Origin: Schizophyllum amplum
Lineage: Eukaryota; Basidiomycota; Agaricomycetes; Agaricales; Schizophyllaceae
Direction of reading: 5' to 3'
DNA length: 64,000 bases
NCBI GenBank assembly: GCA_007026445.1
Contig: VDMD01000051.1
Coordinates: 124,001-188,000, forward strand
The position numbers and the translations under genes were made by a program. Positions 34,546-44,965 of the stretch are shown here, piece after piece. Position 1 is the first letter of the stretch. Each line of letters begins with the position of its first letter. The notes under the pieces are model-generated. The model was given only the letters and a program-made list of their open reading frames with translations, did not search any database and was not told the DNA's origin.

Positions 34546-36552
34546 CCGGTGTTGCGGCGCATTTTGTGGCGACGAGCCCATTGCTCCTTGCGTCTGGGGC
34601 GATCTCGCGTTCGAACGCTGATCGCGGTGGTGACTGCCTTTGTCTCGTCGTCGTCGACGGTGAGCACGACCCCTTTGTCATCGTCCGCCGCGACCATCAA
34701 CTGAGCACACGACGCAGCCCGTTTATACACACCACCCCTATCTGCGATGGCCGCAGCGAGCGAGCCCGTCTTCACGAGACCCCAAGCGATGGACGTCGAC
34801 GGTCCCAAACCATCTGGCCCTCCCGCGGCCAAGCCGCATCTGTCCCCTTTGATTACCCCCACCGTGTCCGGGGACCCGAATAAAACACCGGTGCCGGCGA
34901 CGGACAAGACCCCCGCGCAGACGACACCAACGACCCTAACCGGCTCTCCCTCCCCGGCAAGCGCGCGTCCGAGAACATGCCGGACGACCGGCCGAGCAAG
35001 CGCACGAGCCAGATGTCCGGCGCCGGCGCGTCCCAGCCGCCGTCGCCCGCCCCCAACCAGACATCGGCGCCGATCAACCGCGCCCACACGGCCTCGCTCT
35101 CCGCCAGCCGCCCCGCCCCGCCCTCCCCGCGCTTCTCCCGCCGCGGCAGCGCCGCCGACCGGCGCACAAGCGGCACCCCCAGCCGCGGCTCCCGCTCCGC
35201 CGCCCCCGCGCCCCCCTCCACTGGTCCCCCACGCCTCCCGTCCTCCGCGCATCCGCGACTACGCCTACCCGCCCGACGACCCGCGCCACGTCGGCACAGG
35301 CTTCGCGCCCCCAGCGTCATCTGCGCCGAACGAGCTCGCCGAGGGCTGGATTCGCATCGCAGGCGAGGGCGAGTGGGAGCGCAAGCGCGGCAGCGGCTGG
35401 AGCAGCGATCACAGCACCGCAGACGGGGACAGCAAGGGCCCCTGGGGCGGCGAGGAGGGCTGGGCTGGTCTCGGCTGGATGGGACGCCTGAGCTGGCAGT
35501 TCAAGAACTCCGTTGCGAGCGGAGGTGGCAGCGGCAGCACTGGTGAATCGGGCGGCGGTACAAGCCAGGGCGCAGCGCGCTACACAGACTCTGACGGTCG
35601 GATTGACCTCGACCGCGCTGCGGCCCCAGACGACGAAGAAGTAGCTACAGAGCCCGACGTCGACTCTCCCGCGCGCCTGCCAGTCTCCCGTTCGCAATCT
35701 CGCTCCCCACATCCGCAGTACGACGAGGACTCCCAGGCGTACGATGACAGCCGTGTTGAGGGCGGAGAGGAAGAGTCCCCCGCACCCGCACCAGGCATCT
35801 ACCGCGCCGCGTACGCTTTCGGCGCCGAGGGTCCTGCAGAAATGTCCGTGCGCACGGGGCAGCTCGTGCGCGTGCTCGGCGGCGGCGGCGCAGGGTGGGC
35901 AGTTGCTGTGCGCGGCTGGCGGCCACGAGGGCCGGAGAAGGAGAAGCTGCAGCGGCGGGTGCAGGAGCTGGGCCTGGCGGAAGGGGACGAGGAGAGCGCG
36001 GAAGAGGACGACGAGGAGGAGGGAGAGGGTACGGAGGTGATAAAGGACGCGAAGGAGGGCAAGGAGGGTAAGCACGCGCTGGTCCCCGAGAGCTACCTCG
36101 ACCTCGTGCGCGCGGACGGGGTGGAGGACGAGGGCGCATAGCTGGTCTATGGCACCTTCTCTTTGCGACGTCGCTCCTTCGCAGGCGATAGTCACGCGCT
36201 CCGCTGACGATGGCTGTTCCTCCCACCCACCGGCGGCGGGTACTGGATGCCCCTTCACGACTGCCAACGCAACTCACTCAAGCTTCGCTTCACTCCCGCG
36301 CGCACCCACTCAGAGTCACCACCGATCTCACCCTCTACCCAAATCACCCCCCAACACACGATCACTCCACGAACTGTAGAAGTTTGACAGAATACCCCAA
36401 CCTGACCGTGATCATCCGCGCCCTTCCTGACCGTGACTATCCATCTCCAACCTGACCGCCCGCGTCGCCACGCTCACCCCGCATGTACAGATAAAGTTGT
36501 GCTCCTGCGTACGTGTACTTACAATCACATCTTCTTGTATCTTTGCTGTTGT
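34546..36552. repeat. segmental duplication, copy 2 (SH3 gene unit)
   Basis: About 2.0 kb nearly identical to 16880-18921, same orientation. Borders are sharp on both sides. It sits where the next F-box gene would be expected after the duplicated promoter block at 34262-34490. Confidence 0.9.
34747..36141 (+). CDS. SH3 domain protein, copy 2 (internally frame-shifted)
   Basis: Intronless, again exactly 464 codons. Compared with copy 1 it has +9 nt near codon 20 (GPKPSG against ASG), -1 nt in a C-run at ~34910 and -8 nt at ~35245, summing to zero. Between the last two changes, ~110 residues are read in another frame (Arg/Pro-rich, RRRPPPTRH). The frame is then restored at IRDYAYPPDDPRHVG, and the SH3 domain (YRAAYAFGAEGPAEMSVRTG to ALVPESYLDLVRAD) is intact, including the ~55-residue acidic insert. 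The unshifted N-terminal frame still exists as a separate ORF from 34977. Whether this copy is functional is uncertain. Loss of the original low-complexity region may be tolerated. Confidence 0.75.
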   Translation: MAAASEPVFTRPQAMDVDGPKPSGPPAAKPHLSPLITPTVSGDPNKTPVPATDKTPAQTTPTTLTGSPSPASARPRTCRTTGRASARARCPAPARPSRRRPPPTRHRRRSTAPTRPRSPPAAPPRPPRASPAAAAPPTGAQAAPPAAAPAPPPPRPPPLVPHASRPPRIRDYAYPPDDPRHVGTGFAPPASSAPNELAEGWIRIAGEGEWERKRGSGWSSDHSTADGDSKGPWGGEEGWAGLGWMGRLSWQFKNSVASGGGSGSTGESGGGTSQGAARYTDSDGRIDLDRAAAPDDEEVATEPDVDSPARLPVSRSQSRSPHPQYDEDSQAYDDSRVEGGEEESPAPAPGIYRAAYAFGAEGPAEMSVRTGQLVRVLGGGGAGWAVAVRGWRPRGPEKEKLQRRVQELGLAEGDEESAEEDDEEEGEGTEVIKDAKEGKEGKHALVPESYLDLVRADGVEDEGA

Positions 36553-37311
36553 CTCCCGTATCCTAGTTCGTGGCGCTTGCCTGTACGCTATGGCCCTTGC
36601 CTGCCCGTTGCGCTTGCCTGTCTACCGCGTTGCGCTCGGTCAACTTGTGGACCTGGACGACGTATATATGCGGGCTGCATCTAGACTCTGGGTCTCAGGA
36701 CAGTCAGCGACCGTAACCTCATCTTCATCTTCATGTGCGGTCTTCGCAGTGGACGAGCGCCATGTTCAGGTCTCGAAACCAAGGGTCGAGCGGCTGCAGG
36801 CGAGCGGGATTCCAGGAGGAACCAATATATATTCCATGGCCAGCAGAGAGCAGTAGAGTCAGCGTATGTGAACTACGGAGACGGATACAAAGGTGACAGT
36901 CATCGGGTATCTACGGTGTTCGACTAGTATCAGCAAGGCGTATCTGAACTCCCGTCAGGAGCAGTAAGTAACAGTAGCAAAGTAGCCGCGTACGGTGGGT
37001 TCGGGTTTGTAATGGTGTCGTGTAAAGGGAGATAGTAGGCAGGAACATAAGAGGAAGCAAGCGCCATCCGTGTATAGCGAAGAGGTAATTTGCACCGCTG
37101 CGCGATTCTTGGAAAGGGTAAGGGAATGAAAGACAAAGGTGGACCATGGTGTGAAGACATAAAGCCGGGGTTGGACTCCGATTGCGACTCTGAGGTATCG
37201 ACCAGATTCAAGACCAAGGAGAAGAATCAAGGTTGATCGCTCACAACATCTAAGCATGACATTGATGATGAAGGCAAGCAAGATACATGAGAACACTCAC
37301 TGTCGGCAGTT
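36553..37311. other. 760 nt convergent intergenic gap
   Basis: Between SH3 copy 2 and peptidase-like gene 2. Short repeats of GCTTGCCTG near 36575-36630, otherwise nothing recognised. Confidence 0.4.
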
Positions 37312-39634
37312 TTACTTGTGTCCAGGAAGCATGGCAACTTCGGGCACATCAGGGAGTTTATCCCTGTAGGATACCCAAAGATACTTGAGCCAATTCTGTA
37401 CAATCGCGGTGATTAGCCTTGCAAAGGACGTGCATGTTAGTTCAACGTACAAGGCCGATGAGCGCAGTTGTCTGTCCCAATCTCGGTACGACAAACGTTG
37501 GTAAGGCAGCGAAGACGCTTTCATTGGTGCCGGAACGTCTTGTGTTGCGATAGGTGAGGGCAGAGCAAAGGGGGGCGACCAATATATAGCCCACAGTGCC
37601 CCCGCGGATTTGAAAACCCAACTGCAACCAGAAGCGGTGCGGCAAGTTTCCAGGCTGGCGTATTGTGTACTTAGAAAGAGTGCCGCCTGCGTAATGCGCT
37701 TCAACAGAGATTGTCGGGGATGTGGTAACCTTGTCGAAGAACTGTTCGGGAAGAAAAGCTAGTTCGGTGCCTGCATGATTGATTTGTATATCAGTCCAGT
37801 TCGAGCTGTGAACCGGAGCTCTAACCTGTATCCAAGCGAGTGTTGACTCCACGCGAGTCTTCGAACAACGTCTCTACGTGTGCGTGACTCTCAACATCAT
37901 AAATGTTCACTTCCCTCAGGCGCACGGCCCAAACTGTGACGAGCGAGTCCCGGTGCTTTGGGACCGTCGGAATGACGAGCTCACGCCTTTTGAGCTCGAA
38001 GGTGTATGCGGCCACAAGCTCGGGATGCGTGTTTTCCACGTCGGGCCAATCCCATACCCCCATCCAGAGGCGAGGTGCATGGCCCCTATCACACGGGAAT
38101 ATGAGCCGAAAAGCACTGATGATACTCAAAAGAGTACGAGACGTACTTCAGATGAAAAGGGCTAATGACAAATGTCTTGACCTGCAAGACGTGTGAGATG
38201 AACATTCTATATGATGTAGACCTACACTTACAAGGGGTGTTATGAGTCCTACGGTTTGTAGCTGAGTCATAAGTGTCTGCGGATATCAATGAGCGATGGG
38301 AGAGAGCGGCCTCTGAAGGGGATGTATGACTTGGGAAGACGACCTTGCATGGGCCTCGATTTCATGCGCATACGACACCCTAGGGATAGAATAAGCAGCT
38401 TGCCGCCGGCGTGTAAAGCATACCTACTGTGCAAATTCTGGTCCGAAGCCAACGAAGCCATCGATGCCGTTGTACGTGTTCAAGTCCTCCGATATAGTGG
38501 TGGCCAGCTGATACTTGAGGTTCGTCGGAAGCGAGATGAGACCCACGCGACCGCTGCGATCCTCGCCGGTGAAGATGCTGAAAGGTGCCTGCGCCGGTAC
38601 CCAGTCTGCCGTCCGATAATGAGTAAGACAAGGCAGCCGTTAACGGATGTCGAACTGACTATAGAAGGCATCATTGGTATAATGCTGTCTTGCCGGAACT
38701 TGAGAAAAATCGATATTTTGCTCAGCTTGCCATTTGTCGACTTTATGGCGGCCTCTTGGCTTGTCGCCTGGGGCCACAGTATAGTTTGAAGAGAGCGTCC
38801 AACTGTCGTGCGAATGGTCAATGTCTATAAGCCAAGTAATCAGAAACTCGAGACTTACAGAGCGTAAGCGCCTAAGCCAGGAAATTTCAGCTCGCTTCGC
38901 CTCGTCTGATGATAGTGATGAAAAACTCACCTATGTCAAGCGCCAACGTAAGAAACCACATTTCGTGAGGTCGGCGGTTGGGCCAGCGACCTGGGGACTG
39001 AGAGCAACGGATTGAGTATAGATTCCTGCCGTAGTGAAGGTCACGTACCACCTTCATGGTCAAGAAAGTGTACGCCTCGTCGGCTGTGGAACAAGGAGTC
39101 ACGGGTCGATCAGTGGTTGGTCTGTTGAGGAGAGGATACACTGACATTGGCTATTGAGGGCCCCCAGCTGCATCAAGCCCTCATCTTCGGTCAATGGCAT
39201 GCGCGTGTCCCCATAATCGAATCCTCCGGGCTCGTAGGTTGAATAAGCCTGAGGGCGACGGAAGGAGGCGGATGGGGCATTTCTCCAATCGCGACGACTG
39301 GACTGGGACGATGAGGTGGTGGAAGGCGATGAAGGGACTATGCGACTGGACCGGGACGATGAGGTGCTGGAGGCCGACGAAGAGACCATGCGAGTCGGTG
39401 ACGGCGTCGCCTGCGAGTAGGATGCCTGTGGTAATGGTACGCCCGTCATCCCTGACAGACGAGCGTATCCACGCGCTCGCTGGAATCAGCGTCAACGACG
39501 AGACATATGCGCAGATTCACGAGACTGACCGCGCGGTAAAACCCTTCCGGAGAGCTATCTCTCAAGTCGTAATGCAACTCTACTTCCCATACTGACGGGA
39601 GGCTTGTTGACATGGTGGAGGGAGCTGTGGACAT
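37312..39634 (-). CDS. aspartic-peptidase-like protein 2
   Basis: Paralog of 19554-22120 with the same exon order. Landmarks: an N-terminal piece with LPSVWEVELHYDLRDSSPEG (start near 39634; an alternative ATG is at 39449), a Ser-rich exon (SSSASSTSSSRSSRIVPSS), DEAYTFLTMKV, SPGRWPNRRPHEMWFLTLALDIG, IDHSHDSWTLSSNYTVAPGD, WVPAQAPFSIFTGEDRSGRVG, the pepsin-type NGIDGFVGFGPEFAQ, APRLWMGVWDWP, then RLDTGTELAFLPEQFFDKV and NWLKYLWVSYRDKLPDV. The second-lobe DTGT is intact and split by an intron after its first G base, as in paralog 1. The first-lobe motif is DIG with an intron at the same place. One catalytic motif is therefore degenerate and activity is doubtful. The junction between the first two exons is unresolved. 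Confidence 0.6.
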
Positions 39635-40463
39635 GTTTCGCAGTAAGCTTAGCGTCTTATAGCGCGAGGAGCTTATCACATCAAGGGAGGCCCGACTCGC
39701 GTCCGATCAGGGACTCGCTTCGACGCAGGTGCCGAGGAAGGGCTGAGAACTTCTGTTTATAAACAACGAACAGCAGGTGCTGTTGAACTTGGAAGCTCGA
39801 GGTAGCTTGTGTCAGATGCCGATAGGCACGTGCTTGACGCTCACCGGACTCGCCATATTTATCACAAATGTATACACTAGCCTGGCTGACCTGGTCCAGC
39901 TGAGAAAATGCAACATGATTGAGCCTCTTCCACAGTGGGCGACACGCACGACGTTGAATTGGTTGTTCCCAGGTTGTTCCCACTAGAGCTGATACTTGTG
40001 TGCGACGTTTGTCCGAAATCATACCGCGCTGCTGGACGGGAAAGAATCTGACTGCTTGCTCATGCAGGAGCCCCCGACGAGTGAAAGAGGGAGTGCGAGA
40101 GCAATAAGCTCAGGCTGTAGTCTGTTGACGACGAGTCTCGTGCTTGGACTTTCCATGTAAGCAAATGATAATTAGGTGGGGGACCCACAGTAGCTCAGGC
40201 AGGGGCTAAGGACACGTCTGTGCAAGCGTCGGTGAATTGGAAGGAAGGACCTGGCCTGGGGAGCGATGTGAGAGACTCAGAGATCGCGCGGCGCGCCTGG
40301 GTAGCGCCTGGGCCCTGCCGCGCCGGCAATTGCCACCGCACGCGGGCCCTTCCTTGTTTGGACGCCATCAAAGCACGCGGCACGCGTGCTGTTCTGAGCG
40401 CGGGTTGAGCGCGGGGCTTGCCCAGCAGTTGCCCAGTCTCCTCAGCAACCCATACACCCCAAA
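39635..40463. other. 830 nt divergent intergenic region
   Basis: Between peptidase-like gene 2 (-) and F-box F (+). A GC-rich patch (GGCGCGCCTGGGTAGCGCC) lies near 40290. No gene or repeat was recognised. Confidence 0.4.
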
Positions 40464-42283
40464 ATGGTGTCGCTTTTGCAAACAGACGGCGACGTACTGT
40501 TTTGCATAACCAGTCATCTAGGTGTCAAAGACTTGTTCTCGTTGTCATCGGCCTGCCGCCAAATGCGGGGGACGTTACGCGCTTGCCTCTTCGCGACATG
40601 TTTTTGGACGAAGGGCGTAGATCCTCCCAGAGGTATCTGGAGCATCATCAGGTGAGTCTTCTTAACTCCTCCAGTGAAACTGCCACTAAGTCCGCCTCAG
40701 ACACCTCCATATCAATACCGACCTTCAACTCGTAACTGATCATGGCTTCTTCCGCGACCTCAGCGGGCTCGTGTCTCTTCACATCTGCGGCGAAACCTTG
40801 TCCCCCAGCCTCGAATATATCCTCTTCCATGCGAGTCAGCTGCAGACCCTGGACCTCGCGCGTTTGTGCTGGAAGATGCCCTTGGGTCCTGATTGCCACG
40901 GCAGCGTTCTTTGCCACTATTACCCTTTACCCGCATTCGGTGTCGTGACATGCAAGCCTCGCACGCTCAAGTTCTGCTCCCGCCTTGACCCAACGTACAT
41001 GCTCTCCGGGCGCATCATGTACGCGAGCAAGATCAGAGCCACACGACTTTCGTTTGCATCTCTCCTAGTCGGGATCGGCGTCGCTCACATCGAATATCTC
41101 GAAATCGGTGTTGAGGCGCTCAGCCTTCCCTTCATAGCGCCTTATACCTGGTCGTCTCTTCGCCAGCTCATACTCACGGGCTACTGGATACCTACTGGAC
41201 ATCGTCACGGCGTGCTCGAGGACCCACAACTGGACATGCCGGCCTGGATATTCGAAAACGTGCATCTCGGAACCCTCCTGTGCGCTGCACCGCGACTACA
41301 AGTCCTGCGGGTGCGGTGCAGATACGCGAGCTGGTGGACCTATCCATGCTGTGTGGTATGGCCCCCGGATGATCCTCCACCATCTTCCGGGACCGCAGTT
41401 GCCGCGCTGCAGGTATTCGAGCTCTGTAATCCCACGGCAACGGATGGGATATATGCGCAGCTCCCATCGACATTGCATTCCCTCGCACTCTTGACACACC
41501 CACACGCCATGTACGAGCTCCCAGTACCAGAAGCAGAGGCACTGGAGTCGATAGATCTGAGCTACTCCAATGGCCATGCCGCACTAACGCCACCTGACCT
41601 CATACATGTCCTTTCAGCCACACGTCTGCCCGATCTGCGTGCATTGCGCTTCTCTTTGCGCGGCTTGACGGATGCACGGCTCTTCGAGTTCATCGCGAAT
41701 GCCTTCCCACGCCTCGAGCTACTCGAATTCCACTCGGAGGCGCCACCCAATTGGTTATGGTCAGTGCACGACCTAGTGAGTGCTCCGCCACGACTATGTT
41801 CTTTTAGTACAAAGTTGACACGTCGTTCGTAGGAGGCATGTGCGCAGGCGTTCGCACCGCTTGTTCATTTGAGAGAACTGCACATCAACACGTTCATTCG
41901 GGTGTACTCTGACTCACAATCAGAGCAAATGAGCCGGCAATTGGCGGAGGACTTCGAAACGCTGGAGAGGAAACGCGGAATCGTACGGAGAAAGCGCGTT
42001 GTTACAGCGCTTTTTGGGACCGACAACGCGTCTCCCGGAATTTCTGCGCGCCGATTTCCTCAACTGCGCGAGGTCTGGCTGCCGGACGTACTTCACTTCG
42101 GGTCTTCGTATGCAACGATGAGAATGCGAAGGATCTGGCGGATGTATCATGTCGAACGTGGTTGCGACGGACAGGCAGACCTCCGCCTTGACACGGGGCC
42201 CTATATCGAGTGGGTACCGTTGTGATCTCGACTCCATATAAGATACTGACGTACTTGCTAGTATTGTCGACAAGGAGGGCTGA
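40464..42283 (+). CDS. F-box/LRR-like paralog F
   Basis: Four exons, 40464-40651, 40701-41775, 41833-42209 and 42262-42283, give 553 residues. Exon 1: LLQTDGDVLFCITSHLGVKD, SSACRQMRGTL. Exon 2: HLHINTDLQL, DLSGLVSLHICGE, LQTLDLARLCW, LKFCSRLD, SLRQLILTGYWIPTG, TATDGIYAQLPSTLHSLALL, LRFSLRGLTDARLFEFI. Exon 3: LHINTFIRVY, ALFG, LREVWLPDVL, LDTGPYI. The 22-nt last exon (IVDKEG) uses a GTGGGT donor as in A. If that intron is kept, translation stops at 42225 after IEWVPL. F and G are tandem and share downstream sequence, so one is a recent copy of the other locus. The position after the peptidase-like gene mirrors that of D. Confidence 0.83.
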
Positions 42284-42395
42284 AGGTTGAAGGAGATATC
42301 TCGGATTTCGCGTGGTTCAGTATAGTTCAATATCAGTATTTGCTCTGTTCTAACCTCGTCCAGACACGTCGGTGCGCGTCGCGAACGACGCACGA

Positions 42396-42617
42396 AACGG
42401 GACCGAATTTAAAGCTATCGCCTCATAATTTCAGATTTGTCTCCGATTCGCAAGGGATGATGACGGCCAATTGGTAGCACCTGGTCCCTGGACCGCTCGC
42501 TGCAGTGGTGCTGATGAGGCGCCTGCTTCAAGCTTCCTATCTCGTCAATTTCGCCTGAAGTCTGTATAGACTTCATGTTAGTGACGTGAACATCCCACGG
42601 CGTCCCCGCTCAGTTCT
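42396..42617. repeat. duplicated F-box 3'-end and promoter block (F-G interval)
   Basis: Counterpart of 34262-34490. It contains the G promoter. Its first part corresponds to the coding last exon of E, so in F the homologous sequence has become untranslated. Confidence 0.75.
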
Positions 42618-42696
42618 ACCAAGTACGTACTTATCTGCTTGGCCATGGTTCATGTCGATGACGCGACGGGCCTCGGACATCTCTTCTTGTTCGCTC

Positions 42697-44464
42697 ATGT
42701 CCGCACCGTTGCTGCAAGTAGACGCCGACATCCTACGGTGCATAACACACTTCCTCAATGTTCACGATGCCCTGTCGCTCTCGTCGACCTGTACAGCCCT
42801 GCGCGCTGCCTTGAGCGCAAACCTTCTTGCTTCGTGTCGATGGCGCAAAGACCTGAGTCCTCCCCGAAGTGTCAGGCATCTCATCAGGTTCGCTCTCGAA
42901 TACCCGCCTTGTGATGTTTATATCCCTACTAACAGTGATGAGACAGACATCTTTTCATCGACACCGACGAAGTGATGCATACAGACTCCGACTTCTTTCG
43001 CGACCTCAGCGGACTGCTGTCGATTCACATGTCCGGACAAGCTGTGACGGCCAGTATGGCCAATATGCTTGACGCCGCTTCCAACATCGACGAGCTCGAT
43101 CTTTCGTATCTCTGTCATCGTCCCGAAGACTCGGAATATCCTCTACACTATGACCTTCAGCCAGGTTTCTCTTCGTTGTCTTGCCGGCCAAAGGTGCTGA
43201 AGTTCTGCTCACGACTGGGCAGGCAGTACACATGGGCGCCGGGAGCCGAGGACATGCTCGAGAGTCGGATTCGCGCGCTGCGCTACCCACTGGCTACTTT
43301 GCTCCACCAGATCGATGTCGCGCAGATCGAGGTATTCGAGGTCTGTGCGGAGGCTCTCTGCCTACCTATAGCGACAGCCTATAGTTGGTCGTCCTTGCGC
43401 GAACTCACCATCACCGGCTTCTGGCTGCATGCATGCGACGATCCCGGCGTACTCAACGGTCCGGATATAGGGACGCCGGCATGGGCATACGACTGCGTGC
43501 ACTTGGGCACGCTATTGCTGCTAGCCTCCCGCCTGCGCGTTCTGCGAGTATCTTGCGGATACGCACAGTGGCTTTCCCATCCGCAATGTGTAGTGTGGCC
43601 CCGCACGGAGCCACCGCCGGCCTCGCGCAGGGCAATTCCCCTACTGGAGGAGTTACAGCTCGACAACCCTGTAGCATCCGATGGCATTTTTGCGCAGCTT
43701 CCGCCGTCTGTTCGTGTTCTGTCTTTATTGATCCTGCCACACCTGACCCAAGATATCGACGCCAACACGCGACACGAGCTTCAAGTAACGGAAGCCCATC
43801 ATGCGCGCGGGACTTTGGTCCCATCCGCGCTCCTCAGCGTCCTTTCTGCGGCACCACTCCCCCACCTACGCCAGCTGCGGTTCTCGTTCCGCAATCTCGA
43901 GGACATGCGCTTGTTCGAGTTCATTGCGGAGCGCTTTCCACGTTTGGAGCTGTTGGAATTCCACGCCGAGACCGGCCCAGGTTGTTTATGGTCAGCGGAC
44001 GAGTTGGTGCGTTATTCCTTCATCTTTAGAGGCAAGTGTTGACGCCTCTGCAGACCGAGTGTGCGCGCGCCCTTTCGAAGCTTACTCATTTGCGCGTGCT
44101 ACGCGTGAACACCTTCTATGAGGTACTTCTTCGAGACGATTTCGAAAGGGACTCTGAGGAATACTGGGAGGCCGTTGTGCGTCATCGCAGCGGAATCCCG
44201 CGAGAAAGCATTGTTGCGGCGTTGTTTGGGCCGCTGGCAACGGTGTGCGAGGTCTGGCTGCCGCGCAGACGTATTTTGGCCTACAGCCGCGGGGACTACA
44301 ATATGTCATGGCGGGACTGGCAGGTGTATCGGGTAGACCGGGACGAAGCTGGAAGAGCGAGCATTGCTGAGGTAGGCTCGCCTATCAGGTAAGATGATTC
44401 TCCACATCTCGAGTTCGACGTTCTTCGTCTGACGGGTGCCAACAGAATGGCTGGCGACGACTAG
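42697..44464 (+). CDS. F-box/LRR-like paralog G
   Basis: Four exons, 42697-42887, 42947-44006, 44054-44388 and 44446-44464, give 534 residues. Exon 1: LLQVDADILRCITHFLNVHD, SSTCTALRAAL. Exon 2: HLFIDTDE, DLSGLLSIHMSG, LDLSYLCH, LKFCSRLG, SLRELTITGFWLHACDDP, VASDGIFAQLPPSVRVLSLL, LRFSFRNLEDMRLFEFI, EFHAETGPGCLW. Exon 3: LRVNTFYEVLL, ALFG, VCEVWLP. The final exon gives MAGDD. The acceptor of exon 2 was chosen as the second of two nearby AGs because only it restores the HLF/HLY motif in frame. It is tandem to F. Confidence 0.83.
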
Positions 44465-44965
44465 AAATGAAGAGATGTAGGCCACAGTGACTCTATATAG
44501 CAGTCAAAATGGCATCTCCTCCGTCATTCGCGCGGCCAACACCGGCAGGAAGGAGGCGCGATGTGGGAATTATGTCTATTGAACTAGACGTGCTCATATT
44601 CCGTCATTTTCCTCGATTTGTTCTCACCAGATTATCGTGTAAACTATGTGTACCACTACTTTTCGAAACGGCATGCGCCAGTACCGCCCGCAGCCGTACA
44701 CTATGCAAGTCCACATCCGCCCACCTCTCCAGCCTGAGCTGCCTCCGAGGCTGGTGCTTGTTCATGAGGTGTGACGGTGACAGGAACGCCCTTGGCACGT
44801 GGCGCGCAATGCTAACGCGTGTCGATCCCGTCTCTGTTCTGTCCTTGACCAGACACGTCGGTGCGCGTCGCGAACATTCCCAACGACACAAGAGATTTCG
44901 GGTCTCTTTATTTTTTTGCACATCTACCTTTTACGCGACAGACGAAAACCTTCTTGTAACGAACC
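44465..44965. other. 500 nt intergenic gap before the Get2-like gene
   Basis: Contains CCAGACACGTCGGTGCGCGTC at about 44850-44875, also found downstream of F-box F near 42360. A long ORF starting at 44509 overlaps the next gene out of frame and was not accepted. A TATATAG-like word lies at about 44493. Confidence 0.4.
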
